DNA from: Opisthocomus hoazin
Lineage: Eukaryota; Chordata; Aves; Opisthocomiformes; Opisthocomidae
Assembly: GCF_030867145.1 (NCBI RefSeq)
Contig: NC_134418.1
Span: 683,878-747,877 of the forward strand
Length of the DNA: 64,000 bases
Direction of reading: 5' to 3'
Part shown: positions 1 to 63,968 of the stretch, piece after piece
How positions within the stretch are numbered: the first letter of the stretch is position 1
Layout: each line of letters starts with the position of its first letter
The notes under the pieces: generated by a model
Seen by the model: the letters and a program-made list of their open reading frames with translations, nothing else
The model's database searches: none
Told to the model about the DNA's origin: nothing
Made by a program: the position numbers and the translations under genes

Positions 1-722
1 GCCGGCCGGAGGGGCTCGTGTCGGGGCGGCGAGCTCGAACTCTGGTGGCGCACGCTGAAATTTAAATGCGGATGAACGTTTGTGATGACGATGCCTGGAA
101 AGGCCGGTGAATTTACCGCCGGTGTTTTCCGCTCCTCGGCATCCCGATGGGAAGCGCCGTCACCGCGGGTACCCGGGCTCCTGCGTGGAGCGGGCCCGTG
201 GGTGCGGTGCAGGCTGCGGTGGGCGGGTGGTCTGGGTCTGCGGCTGCGGGTGGGCCACCAGCTCCTCAAACCCTGCCAGTAAGGGGGGGTGGGAAGGCAA
301 ACGGCGCTGGAGGGGGGTTCTCTGCTCCCGAGCCTGCAGCGCGAGAGGCGGGTGAGCCGTGGGCAACGGCTGGTGTGATGAAAACAGGACGGAGCGAGTG
401 TAGGTCACGGCAGATCTGACTGCGCCAACAGCTTCGCCGTTGTGTTTCTTTTTCCCAAAAGCTTCTAAAAAACTTGGGGATTGGGTTTGTGAGCCCAGCG
501 AGTCTGTTGAAGCTGTGCATAGCAGTTACCGGTGGTTTTACCGTTGTTTGTGGTTCCTGTCCAGCAGCTGTAATGGAAGGAATCACCTCTCGCTGGCTCC
601 CAAGCAGAGCGGGCGGCGGAGGCGAAGGGGGAGCGACCCCTCGGGCTGAGGGGGTTGAACCGTGCGTCCGTCCGTCCGCGCCCGCCGCGTTTGACTTGCT
701 GTGCTCTCCGCTCTGCCCGCAG
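1..722 (+). other. DCTN1 intron 1 (3' part)
   Basis: GC-rich, CpG-containing sequence ending in the acceptor CAG of the CAP-Gly exon. No exon resembling the DCTN1 N-terminus and no repeat was recognised. Confidence 0.6.
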
Positions 723-56796
<56,074 letters not shown>

Positions 56797-56962
56797 GGGG
56801 CCCGGACCCCCCGCACCGCCCCGAGACCCCCCCGCGGGCCCGGAGCCGCGGGCCCGGGGAGAGACCCCCCCCCCCCTCACCCCCCCCACCCTCACCGGCA
56901 CCGGGCCCTGCGCTGCCCCGGGGCGCCCGGAGCCCCCTGCTCTCCCCCCACCCCCCCTCGCC

Positions 56963-56968
56963 AATAAA
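56963..56968 (+). terminator. DCTN1: DCTN1 poly(A) signal AATAAA
   Basis: AATAAA lies 166 nt after the DCTN1 stop codon, in a C-rich 3' UTR. It is the only canonical hexamer between the stop codon and the NOP56 promoter. Confidence 0.85.
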
Positions 56969-57004
56969 TCAGCTCTGAACCCGCCCGCGGCCCCGCGACT
57001 GCTG

Positions 57005-57265
57005 CGCCGGCACCGGGAACCGGGACACGGGGGGAACGGGACACGGGGGGAATCGCGGGGGGCGGAACGGGACATGGGGGGGCCGGGACACGGGGGGACG
57101 GAACACGGGGGGACCGGTAGGAGGGGGACACGGGGAGGGGACGGGACACGGGGGGACCGGGGGGAGGCGGGACCGGGGGGGAGCGGAACGGGACACGGGG
57201 GGACCTGGGGGAGGTGGGACTGGGGAGGGGCGGAACGGGACATGGGGGGACCGGGGGGAAGACGG
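57005..57265 (+). repeat. G-rich tandem array between DCTN1 and NOP56
   Basis: Imperfect repeats of GGGACACGGGGGGA / GGGGGGACCGGGGGGAGG. It starts about 40 bp after the DCTN1 poly(A) signal and stops just before the NOP56 promoter. The many GGGG runs could form quadruplexes. Confidence 0.82.
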
Positions 57266-57279
57266 GAGACGCGGGCCCC

Positions 57280-57610
57280 GCCGCGTGCTGCCAGTGCAGC
57301 GCGTGGAACCGCGTGGGGAGCGGAGCGGAGCGCGGGAAGGGGCGGGAGGCGGGCGGGCGGCCCTCACTGGCCGGGGAGCAGGAAGGGGCGGGACGCCGCG
57401 GCTTTTCTTAGGTCTGATTGGCAGAGGCGGCAAAGGAAGGCGGGACCGCCAATACCTCTGCTTGATTGGTCGGGGGGGGCAGCTCCGTCGAGGACAGCCT
57501 GCGCTGATTGGTGGGGGGGAGCGGAGAGGCGGCCGCTGATTGGCCGCGGGCGGTCTGGGCGGGCTTCCGGCGCGGCGATGCCAGTTCCGGGCGGCGGTGG
57601 AGGCGGCAAG
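57280..57610 (+). promoter_or_regulatory. NOP56: NOP56 promoter with clustered CCAAT boxes
   Basis: CpG-dense sequence directly 5' of the NOP56 ATG. Four inverted CCAAT boxes (ATTGG at 57417-57421, 57465-57469, 57507-57511 and 57539-57543) and one forward CCAAT (57449-57453) are spaced 32-48 bp. GC boxes (GGGGCGGG) lie around 57340 and 57386, and an ETS-like CTTCCGG at 57564. There is no TATA box. Such clusters are typical NF-Y/Sp1/ETS housekeeping promoters. The transcription start is not determined. Confidence 0.7.
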
Positions 57611-60600
57611 ATGGTGAGCGCTGGGCGGGCCGGGCCGGGCTGGCCGCATCCGCCCGCATCGGGCCGGGCCGGGGCCCACGGGGGCCGGGGATGGGCGTGC
57701 ACGGGCTTGGGGCGCCGCGGAGCCCGGGCCGGGGTCTCCGGTGCGGTGCCGGTGCGGCGGGGGTGGGGAGCGGGGGAGCCGCCCCCAGCCCGCGGTGACC
57801 AGTGCCGGCGCAGGTGCTGCTCCACGTCCTGTTCGAGCACGCGGCCGGGTACGCGCTGTTCGCCGTGCGGGAGGTTGAGGAGATCGGGCTGCTGCTGCCG
57901 GAGGTACGGCCGGGGGTCGGGGTGAGGGAATCCTTCCCGCGGGCCGGGGGCGGCGGGGGGGCGCCCTTCCCGCGGGCCGGAGGGGGGCGGTGGGGCCGGG
58001 GAGGTCCTTCCCGCGGGCCGGGGGTGGCGGGGCCGGGGGTGACCGGGCCGGGCCCCCCCGCAGGTGGAGCAGAGCGTCCTCACCATCGGGAAGTTCCACA
58101 ACGTGGTGAAGCTCGTGGCCTTCGCGCCCTTCAAGTCGGCGCAGAGCGCGCTCGAGAACATCAATGCCGTCTCGGAAGGTGAGCGGGGCCGGCACCGGGA
58201 CCCCCCCCGGCGCCGGGAGCCGCCCTGATTCCCCCCCCCCCCGAACCCCCCCAGGGCTCCTGCACGAGGACCTGCGGCTGCTTCTGGAGACCTCGCTGCC
58301 GGCCAAGAAGAAGAAGGTGCTGCTGGGGGTCGCCGATGCCAAGATCGGGGCCGCCATCCTGGAGGAGCTGGGCTACCAGTGCCAGACGGGCGGGGTGGTG
58401 GCCGAGATCCTGCGCGGTCAGTCGGGGAGCGGGCCGGGGGGGTCGGGGACGGCCGGGGCGGGCCGGGGGTGACGCTGGGTGCCCCCTGCGCAGGGATCCG
58501 GCTGCACTTCCACGCGCTGGTGAAGGGGCTCACGGCGCAGTCGGCCTCCAAGGCGCAGCTGGGGCTGGGGCACAGCTACTCCCGGGCCAAGGTGAAGTTC
58601 AACGTCAACCGGGTGGACAACATGATCATCCAGTCCATCAGCCTGCTGGACCAGCTGGACAAGGACATCAACACCTTCTCCATGCGCGTGCGGTGAGCGG
58701 GGGGCCGGGGGCGGGGGGCTCTCCCCACGCTTACCGCAGGCAGCTGCTTCTCCGGCTGCCTGTACAGACCGGGGAGGCAGAGCATGGCCTCCGGCGCGGC
58801 CCAGCGCGGGCAGTGGTGCCCGGCTGCAGCGCGCCGGGGGGAACACGCGCGGGGCACGGGGCACGGGGCCGGGCGGCGGCGCTGACGCTGTCCCCGCAGG
58901 GAGTGGTACGGGTACCACTTCCCCGAGCTGATCAAGATCGTCGCGGAGAACTACGCGTACTGCCGGCTGGCCAAGTTCATCAGGAACCGGAGGGAGCTGA
59001 GCGAGGAGAGCCTGCCAGGGCTGGAGGAGATCGTCATGGACGCTGCCAAGGCGCAGGCCATCCTGGAAGCCTCGCGCTCCTCCATGGGTGAGCAGCGGCT
59101 CGGCCGCAGCCCCGCGATGGGCCCTGTGCGTCCGTGCGGCTCCACTCAGCGCCTGCCGCCCCTCTCGCCAGGGATGGACATCTGCCCCCTTGACCTCATC
59201 AACATCGAGAGCTTCTCCAGCCGCGTCATCTCGCTGTCGGAGTACCGCAGGGGCCTGCAGGAGTACCTGCGCTCCAAGATGAGCCAGGTGGCTCCCAGCC
59301 TCTCGGCGCTCATCGGGGAGGTGGTGAGTGCGGGGTCGGGGCTGCCCCAGGCCGCGGAGATGATGTCTGAGCAAGTCTGTCAATCCCCTGAGCTCCCCTG
59401 CTGACACCTCTGCTGCTGATCCCCGGCCTGGGGCTGCGCACGGGCTGGAGCGAGCGCCCGGCAAGGGACAGCCGTGACCCCCCGCCCTCTCCCTTCCCAG
59501 GTGGGCGCCCGCCTCATCTCCCATGCCGGCAGCCTGACGAACCTGGCCAAGTTCCCGGCCTCGACGGTGCAGATCCTGGGGGCTGAGAAAGCCCTCTTCA
59601 GGTACCGCTGCGGGGTGGTCGCGGTGATGGCGGGCCCCCAGGCCGCTGGCTGCGACGCGCCGGGCCCCGGCTGCGGGTGAGCAGCCAGCGCCGGCCTCTG
59701 AGCGACCACCGTGGCTTTGTGCGCGGGCCCCCCGGAGGTCAGCAGGGCCAGCGAGGGGGACGGTGGCTGTTCGGTGGGCCGTGCCGTGTGCGGGCGGGAG
59801 CCGAGGCTGCTGGCGGTGGCTCCGGCGCGGGGGTGCCCGCGGCCCCCGACAGCTCGCGGCCGGTTGCAGGGCTCTGAAGACGCGCGGGAACACCCCCAAG
59901 TACGGACTCATCTTCCACTCCACCTTCATCGGGCGAGCGGCCGCCAAGAACAAGGGCCGCATCTCACGCTACCTGGCCAACAAGTGCACCATCGCCTCGC
60001 GCATCGACTGCTTCTCAGGTGCCGGGGCGGGGGGACGCGCTCGCGGGCCCGCTCTGCCGTGATGGCACAATTTTTCGTCAACAGCATCTCACTTGGTGAA
60101 TGGTGACTCGCGTGGGCTGAGCAGAGCGGGGCGGCGGGGCGGGCATGGCCTGGCGGGGGGTGCTGAGCCCTGTCCCCTCCCCGCAGAAGTCCCCACCAGC
60201 GTCTTTGGGGACAAGCTGCGCGAGCAGGTGGAGGAGCGCCTGGCCTTCTACGAGACGGGCGAGGCGCCGCGCAAGAACCTGGAGGTGATGAAGGAGGCGG
60301 TGGCAGAGGTGAGGCCGCGCGGGGTGCACGCCGCGCCGGTGGAGATGATGTTGATCTGAGTCCTGACCCGCTGTGGAGGGAAAAGACTGATTTAATGAGG
60401 CTGATCCGACCGGCGCCGCGGCGGGGGGTCCCGGGCCGCGGGCTCTCGGCGCCGACACGCGGCTCTGCTCCGGCAGGCGAGCGAGGTGGTGGCCAAGTTC
60501 AGGAGGAAGCAGGAGAAGAGGGAGAAGAAGAAGCAGAAGCGGGAGAAGCGGCGGCTGGAGGCGCTGGCTGTGGCTGCCGAGGAGGCGGAGGATGCGGTGC

Positions 60601-60951
60601 CGGAGGTGAGGCGGGGGCTGCGGGGTGGGAGCCCCGCGCTGAGGGGGTTCGGGGGGTTCAGGGTGGGACCTGGGGCAGCCGCCCGACTCCTGCCAACCCT
60701 GAGGTTCCCCTCAGGAGAACGACATTGAGTCCAAGAAGAAGAAGAGAAAGAAGCAGCAGCAGGAGCCGGAGGCCGAATCGGAGCCAGAGCCGGAGCCGGA
60801 GCTGGAGGAGAACGGGCTGGAGGAAGAGGCCTTGCCCAAGAAGAAAAGGAAGCGGGTGCTGGAGGCTGCCCCGGAGGAGGAGGGGGAGGAGGAGGAGGAG
60901 AAGAAGAAAAAGAAGAAAAAGAAGAAGGCCCGGGACTTGGAGGAGGACTAG
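57611..60951 (+). CDS. NOP56: NOP56 ribonucleoprotein, complete, 12 exons
   Basis: Core protein of box C/D snoRNPs; pairs with NOP58 on fibrillarin and 15.5K and guides rRNA 2'-O-methylation in the nucleolus. Exons: 57611-57613 (ATG only), 57814-57903, 58064-58178, 58255-58416, 58494-58692, 58900-59087, 59172-59323, 59501-59601, 59870-60018, 60187-60308, 60477-60605, 60715-60951. They sum to 549 codons with TAG at 60949-60951, giving 548 residues against 594 in human. The N-terminal domain reads [20 protein letters not shown]. The Nop domain includes [45 protein letters not shown] and the [20 protein letters not shown] block. The tail is a Lys/Glu repeat region, shorter than in mammals. An in-frame ATG also exists at 57578. 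Confidence 0.97.
58719..58848 (+). ncRNA. Candidate H/ACA snoRNA in NOP56 intron
   Basis: 130 nt with the hairpin-hinge-hairpin-tail plan. Hairpin 1 has a base stem CTCTCCCC paired with GGGGAGG and an apical stem CAGGCAGC/GCTGCCTG. The hinge is box H AGAGCA (58779-58784). Hairpin 2 has an 11-bp base stem around CCGGCGCG/CGCGCCGG and an apical CGGGCA/TGCCCG. Box ACA (58843-58845) is followed by exactly three nucleotides. The 3' end is 51 nt from the 3' splice site. Human NOP56 hosts the H/ACA RNA SNORA51, so that identity is likely by position only. The pocket geometry is not ideal and targets were not assigned. Confidence 0.55.
59345..59433 (+). ncRNA. SNORD110: Box C/D snoRNA SNORD110
   Basis: A perfect 10-bp terminal stem (CCCCAGGCCG with CGGCCTGGGG) brackets box C ATGATGT (59360-59366) and box D CTGA (59416-59419). 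D' CTGA is at 59388-59391. The 11 nt before D' (TCTGTCAATCC) are antisense to the 18S rRNA segment GGATTGACAGA. The fifth position upstream of D' falls on the uridine numbered U1288 in human 18S, the known SNORD110 target. The RNA ends 67 nt before the 3' splice site, normal for intronic box C/D RNAs. Confidence 0.9.
59614..59710 (+). ncRNA. SNORD86-like box C/D RNA next to a NOP56 splice donor
   Basis: A 9-bp perfect terminal stem (GGTGGTCGC with GCGACCACC) flanks box C GTGATGG (59624-59630) and box D CTGA (59698-59701). A second 10-bp stem (CGCTGGCTGC with GCAGCCAGCG) occupies the interior, leaving little free guide sequence. It begins only 12 nt after the exon donor at 59602 and ends 159 nt before the acceptor, unlike the other snoRNAs in this gene. 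Human NOP56 carries SNORD86, reported to act in cis on NOP56 splicing. Identity is by position and architecture, not by sequence comparison. Confidence 0.75.
60051..60127 (+). ncRNA. Box C/D snoRNA, SNORD56-like by position
   Basis: A 7-bp perfect terminal stem (GCTCTGC with GCAGAGC) closes directly on box C GTGATGG (60059-60065) and box D CTGA (60117-60120). The interior ATTTTTCGTCA (60070-60080) is antisense to the conserved 18S segment TGACGAAAAAT, but no clear D' box follows it. A C'-like GGTGAAT is at 60095. The 3' end is 59 nt before the next exon. It lies just upstream of SNORD57, where human NOP56 carries SNORD56; the expected C517 guide could not be recognised, so no symbol is given. 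Confidence 0.78.
60333..60416 (+). ncRNA. SNORD57: Box C/D snoRNA SNORD57 (U57)
   Basis: An 8-bp terminal stem (GCGCCGGT with ACCGGCGC) encloses box C ATGATGT (60345-60351) and box D CTGA (60401-60404). The guide ACTGATTTAATGAG (60386-60399) is a 14-nt exact antisense of 18S rRNA CTCATTAAATCAGT. The fifth nucleotide before box D pairs with A99 (human numbering), the known U57 methylation site. CTGA elements at 60356 and 60363 may serve as D'. The RNA ends 60 nt upstream of the next NOP56 exon. Confidence 0.95.
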
Positions 60952-61214
60952 GGCCGCCGGGCCGTCCCCGGCAGCAAGGACTTGGACGGGGTAGGACGTC
61001 GCTCCGCGCAGCCGTGCCTGCCAGCGTGCGGTGGCAGCTGCGTCCCCGGCCTGTGACGCGGCAGCACAGCTGCGTTTGGGGGCTTTGGGCACCCGGGGGG
61101 CGGGGGAGAGCCCCTGGGCCCGGCAGCATCCCCCCCACAGCCCCTTCTCGGGGCGGGGCTGGGCCGTGGGGACCCCAGCCCGTGGGGAGGGGGGGAACGG
61201 TCTGACTGCGCCTC

Positions 61215-61220
61215 AATAAA
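61215..61220 (+). terminator. NOP56: NOP56 poly(A) signal AATAAA
   Basis: AATAAA lies 264 nt after the NOP56 stop codon, followed by a GT-rich stretch. The IDH3B distal signal on the other strand starts about 155 bp further on, so the two 3' ends converge closely. Confidence 0.88.
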
Positions 61221-61375
61221 GGGCCGCGGTCGCTCATCCCACATCGTCTTCTGCTGGGGGGGCGCGGGTGGGAGCCCGGGAGGGGCTGCGGGGGCCCAGC
61301 CTGACTTTGCCTGCCCCGAGTCGGAGCCCCACGGCCGCCTGGCAGAGGGACACAGCGCAGCGCTGAGGCACCACC

Positions 61376-61381
61376 TTTATT
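61376..61381 (-). terminator. IDH3B: IDH3B distal poly(A) signal
   Basis: AATAAA on the minus strand, 56 nt after the stop codon of the distal terminal exon. Confidence 0.8.
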
Positions 61382-61436
61382 AGGGGGAAGCAATAATAAA
61401 TTACGCAGCAAGGGGGGGGGGCGGCAGGGGGGGGCC

Positions 61437-61514
61437 CTAGGCGTCCAGGGCAGCGATCACGGCTTGGGTGAAATCCAGGGACGTGGCGTAGCCCCCCATG
61501 TCGGCCGTGCGCAC
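61437..61514 (-). other. IDH3B: IDH3B alternative terminal exon, distal
   Basis: A second exon starts in the same phase after CTTGCAG and reads [20 protein letters not shown] then AALDA and TAG (25 residues). It is a paralogous copy of the proximal exon (V-R-T-x-D-x-G-G-Y-x-T core). The two exons must be used alternatively, because each ends in a stop codon. It is served by the distal poly(A) signal at 61381-61376. Confidence 0.88.
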
Positions 61515-63968
61515 CTGCAAGGAGAGGGCAGCGTTAGCTGGGGGGGGGCTGCAGCGCGGCGGGACCCCCAACCCACGCTGGGGGTGGCAGGGGGACCAGA
61601 GCCCCCCGCAGCCCCCGGGACACACACACACACACACACATATCCCCTCTGTGCGGGGGTGCTGGGGGGGGTGCAGGAGGCCCACTACTCCTCCCGGCCA
61701 CCACGGGGGTCCCAGCAGCCCCCTCACCGCAGCAGGGGCTCTGGCCCTCTGGCTGTGGGGGGGTGGGGGGTGGGGTGGAGTGGACCAGCGGATTTCGCTG
61801 GGGATGGTGAAGGGCTGGTTGGGGGCGGGGGGGGAGACACACACAGCCCTGTGCTGCCGGCCCTGCGCTCTCCGCAGCCGCCCTGCAACTGGCCCCGGGG
61901 CGGGGGGACACACAGCCTGGGCGGGGGGGGGGTAGCGTTGGACCCTTTATTTGCAAACCCGAGTACAGAGCAGAGCGATGAAGGCCTGGCCCAGTGCGGG
62001 GGCAACGAGCGCAGCCCCCACCCCCCTGCGCAGCCCCGGGGCGGGAGGTGACAGAGCTGCCCCCTCCCCACGCAGGGGACGGTGCGGGAAGGGGACCCTC
62101 GCCCTGCACCTGCCCCATGCCCACCAGGGTGCTGGGGGGGGGGGTGGGCGGCTCGGCCCCTGTAGTCCCGGTTATTGCTGAAGGCCCCGCGGGCGGGGGG
62201 GGGGGGGGGGGGGTCCTGCAGGAGCCGGGGTCCCGCACCCCCGGGTCACCCCGAGATCCTCATCGCGCGGCCCAGCCGCTGCTGCGCCAAGCGGGGGGAC
62301 GTGGGGACCCTCGCTGCGACCGCAGCTGGGCCCACGGGTGGTGACTGCGGGGGGCTCCCGGGCAGGGGGAGAGCAGCCCCCTCCTCCTGGGGCGCTGCCG
62401 TCAGCTAGGGGCGGCTGCTGCGGGGTGACCCCCCGGCGGCGCGGGGTGCGGGGGGCTCCCAGGCGCCATAGTGGGGGTGCAGGCTGTCAATCACAGACTT
62501 CACGAAGTCGGAAGTGGTGCAGTAACCGCCCAAGTCCCGCGTCCGCACCTAAAAATCCAACAGAGGGAGGGGGGGGTAACAAGGGAGAAACGCGAGGGTG
62601 AACGGGGCGAACCCCCGGGGAGCGGGGCCAGGGGAGCAGCTCCCCCCTGCGCACCCCGCGCGGGGCGAAGGGCGAGGAAGGGGCCGGGCGGTGCCCCCCA
62701 GCCCTGCCCCGCAGCAGCGAGCGCGGCGGCAGCAGCACGCGAGCCCCCAGCCAAGCGCCGAGGGCGGCCGGCGCTGGCTGCAGCCGCACGCAGCAGGATC
62801 CGAGCCGGACGGGGTCGGAGACTCGCATGCGTCCGGCGGCGGCGACCGCGACCACCGCTACCGGCACGCGCAAGGCCGGCCGACACTCACTTTGCCCACT
62901 TTGATCACCTTCTTCACCGCCTCCGCGATCAAATTGGAGTGAAATTCCAGGCTGGGGGGAGGAACGGAGCCACGGGTCAGCCCCGCTGCCAGGCCCGCTG
63001 CCCGCCCCACGGCAGCCCCCCGCCCCACGGCGGCCCCCCCCCACGAAAGGCACCTACTTGAGGTGCCGCAGCATGTTGGCGGCCGAGAGCAGCATGGCGG
63101 TGGGGTTGGCGATGTTCCTGCCCACGGCCTGGGCGAAGGGGTGGCGGGCGCCCTGCGGGGGAGAACCACAGAATGCTTGGGTTGGGAGGGACCTTGGAGA
63201 TCAGCTGGTTCCAACCCCCCTGCCATCAGCAGGGACATCTCCCACCAGCCCAGGGTGCTCAGAGCTCCATCCAACCTGGCCTTGGACCCTGCCAGGGAGG
63301 GGGCAGCCACAGCTTCTCTGGGCAGCCTGGGCCAGGGCCTCACCACCCTCATGGGGAAGAATTTCTTCCCAATATCTCATCTCAATCTGCCCACTGTTAG
63401 TTTGGAGCCGTTCCCCCCCTTGTCCTATCACTGCACCCCCTTGTGCAAAGCCCCTCTCCATCCTTCCTGTAGCCCCTTCAGGCACTGGCAGCTGCTCTAA
63501 GGTCACCCCGGAGCCTTCTCTTCTCCAGGCTGAACAGCCCCAGCTCCCTCAGCCTGTCCTCGGAGGAGAGGTGCTCCAGCCCTCGGATCATCTCCGTGGC
63601 CTCCTCTGGCCCCGCTCCAACCCATCCATGTCCTTCCTATGCTGGGGGCTCCAGAGCTGGACGCAGGACTCCAGGTGGGGTCTGAGGAGAGTGGAGTCAA
63701 GGGGCAGAACCCCCTCCCTCGCCCTGCTGGCCAGGATGGACCCCCCCACCCCCAGCAGCCCACCAACAGCCGGCGGTGCTGGCACGGCCCGGCAGCCCCC
63801 CCGCGAGCCGCGGCTCCTCACCATCTCGAACACGGCGTACTCGGCGCTGTAGCTCTCGCCGGGAACCACGCCGGCGCCGCCCACCAAGCCGGCGGCCAGG
63901 TTATCGATGATGTTCCCGTAGAGGTTCGGCATCACCAGCACGTCGAACTGGTAGGGGTTCTGCACCAG
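61437..63968 (-). CDS. IDH3B: IDH3B, mitochondrial NAD-isocitrate dehydrogenase beta subunit, 3' part
   Basis: Regulatory/structural beta subunit of the NAD-dependent isocitrate dehydrogenase of the TCA cycle. In transcript order the exons are: 63968-63822 ([20 protein letters not shown]..., containing the family's [16 protein letters not shown]), 63152-63058 ([20 protein letters not shown]), 62951-62891 ([20 protein letters not shown]), and then one of two terminal exons beginning VRT (62548-62405 or 61514-61437). All borders are canonical on the minus strand and the codon phases join, including the split Asn AA|C. Upstream exons lie beyond the window end. The intron 63153-63821 holds an old CR1 copy in the same orientation as the gene. 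Confidence 0.95.
61619..61640 (+). repeat. (CA)n microsatellite
   Basis: About ten CA units, in the IDH3B intron between the two alternative terminal exons. Confidence 0.95.
61946..61951 (-). terminator. IDH3B: IDH3B proximal poly(A) signal
   Basis: AATAAA on the minus strand, about 455 nt after the stop codon of the proximal terminal exon. It lies between the two alternative exons, as needed for a separate 3' end. Confidence 0.7.
62188..62214 (+). repeat. Poly-G run
   Basis: GGGCGG followed by about 20 G, within the 3' UTR of the proximal IDH3B terminal exon (poly-C in the transcript). Its length is likely uncertain in the assembly. Confidence 0.85.
62405..62548 (-). other. IDH3B: IDH3B alternative terminal exon, proximal
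   Basis: After an ATTTTTAG acceptor the exon reads [20 protein letters not shown], continues to a Pro/Ser/Arg-rich tail and stops with TAG at 62407-62405 (47 residues). The VRTRDMGGYSTT-type ending is the commoner human form. The tail is longer than the human one. Its own poly(A) signal is at 61951-61946. Confidence 0.88.
63167..63735 (-). mobile_element. CR1 fragment, older subfamily, in IDH3B intron
   Basis: CACAGAATGCTTGGGTTGGG, then CCAGCCCAGGGTGCTCAGAG and ending CCCTCCCTCGCCCTGCTGGC. More diverged from the others and of the type with AATTTCTTCCCAATATCTCA. It separates the two IDH3B exons 63152 and 63822. Confidence 0.86.

Noticed and set aside
1-722. Search for the first coding exon of DCTN1
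   Set aside because: No ATG-led segment resembles MAQSKR/HVYSRT and ends at a usable donor in phase. The exon is most likely upstream of the window.
57614-57813. Possible counterpart of the human NOP56 intron 1 GGCCTG repeat
   Set aside because: The intron has GGGCCGGGCC-type GC runs but no GGCCTG tandem tract, so the disease-type repeat is not present.
58741-58768. Strong short hairpin followed by TACAG considered as a separate small RNA
   Set aside because: It is better explained as the apical stem of the first hairpin of the H/ACA candidate at 58719-58848.
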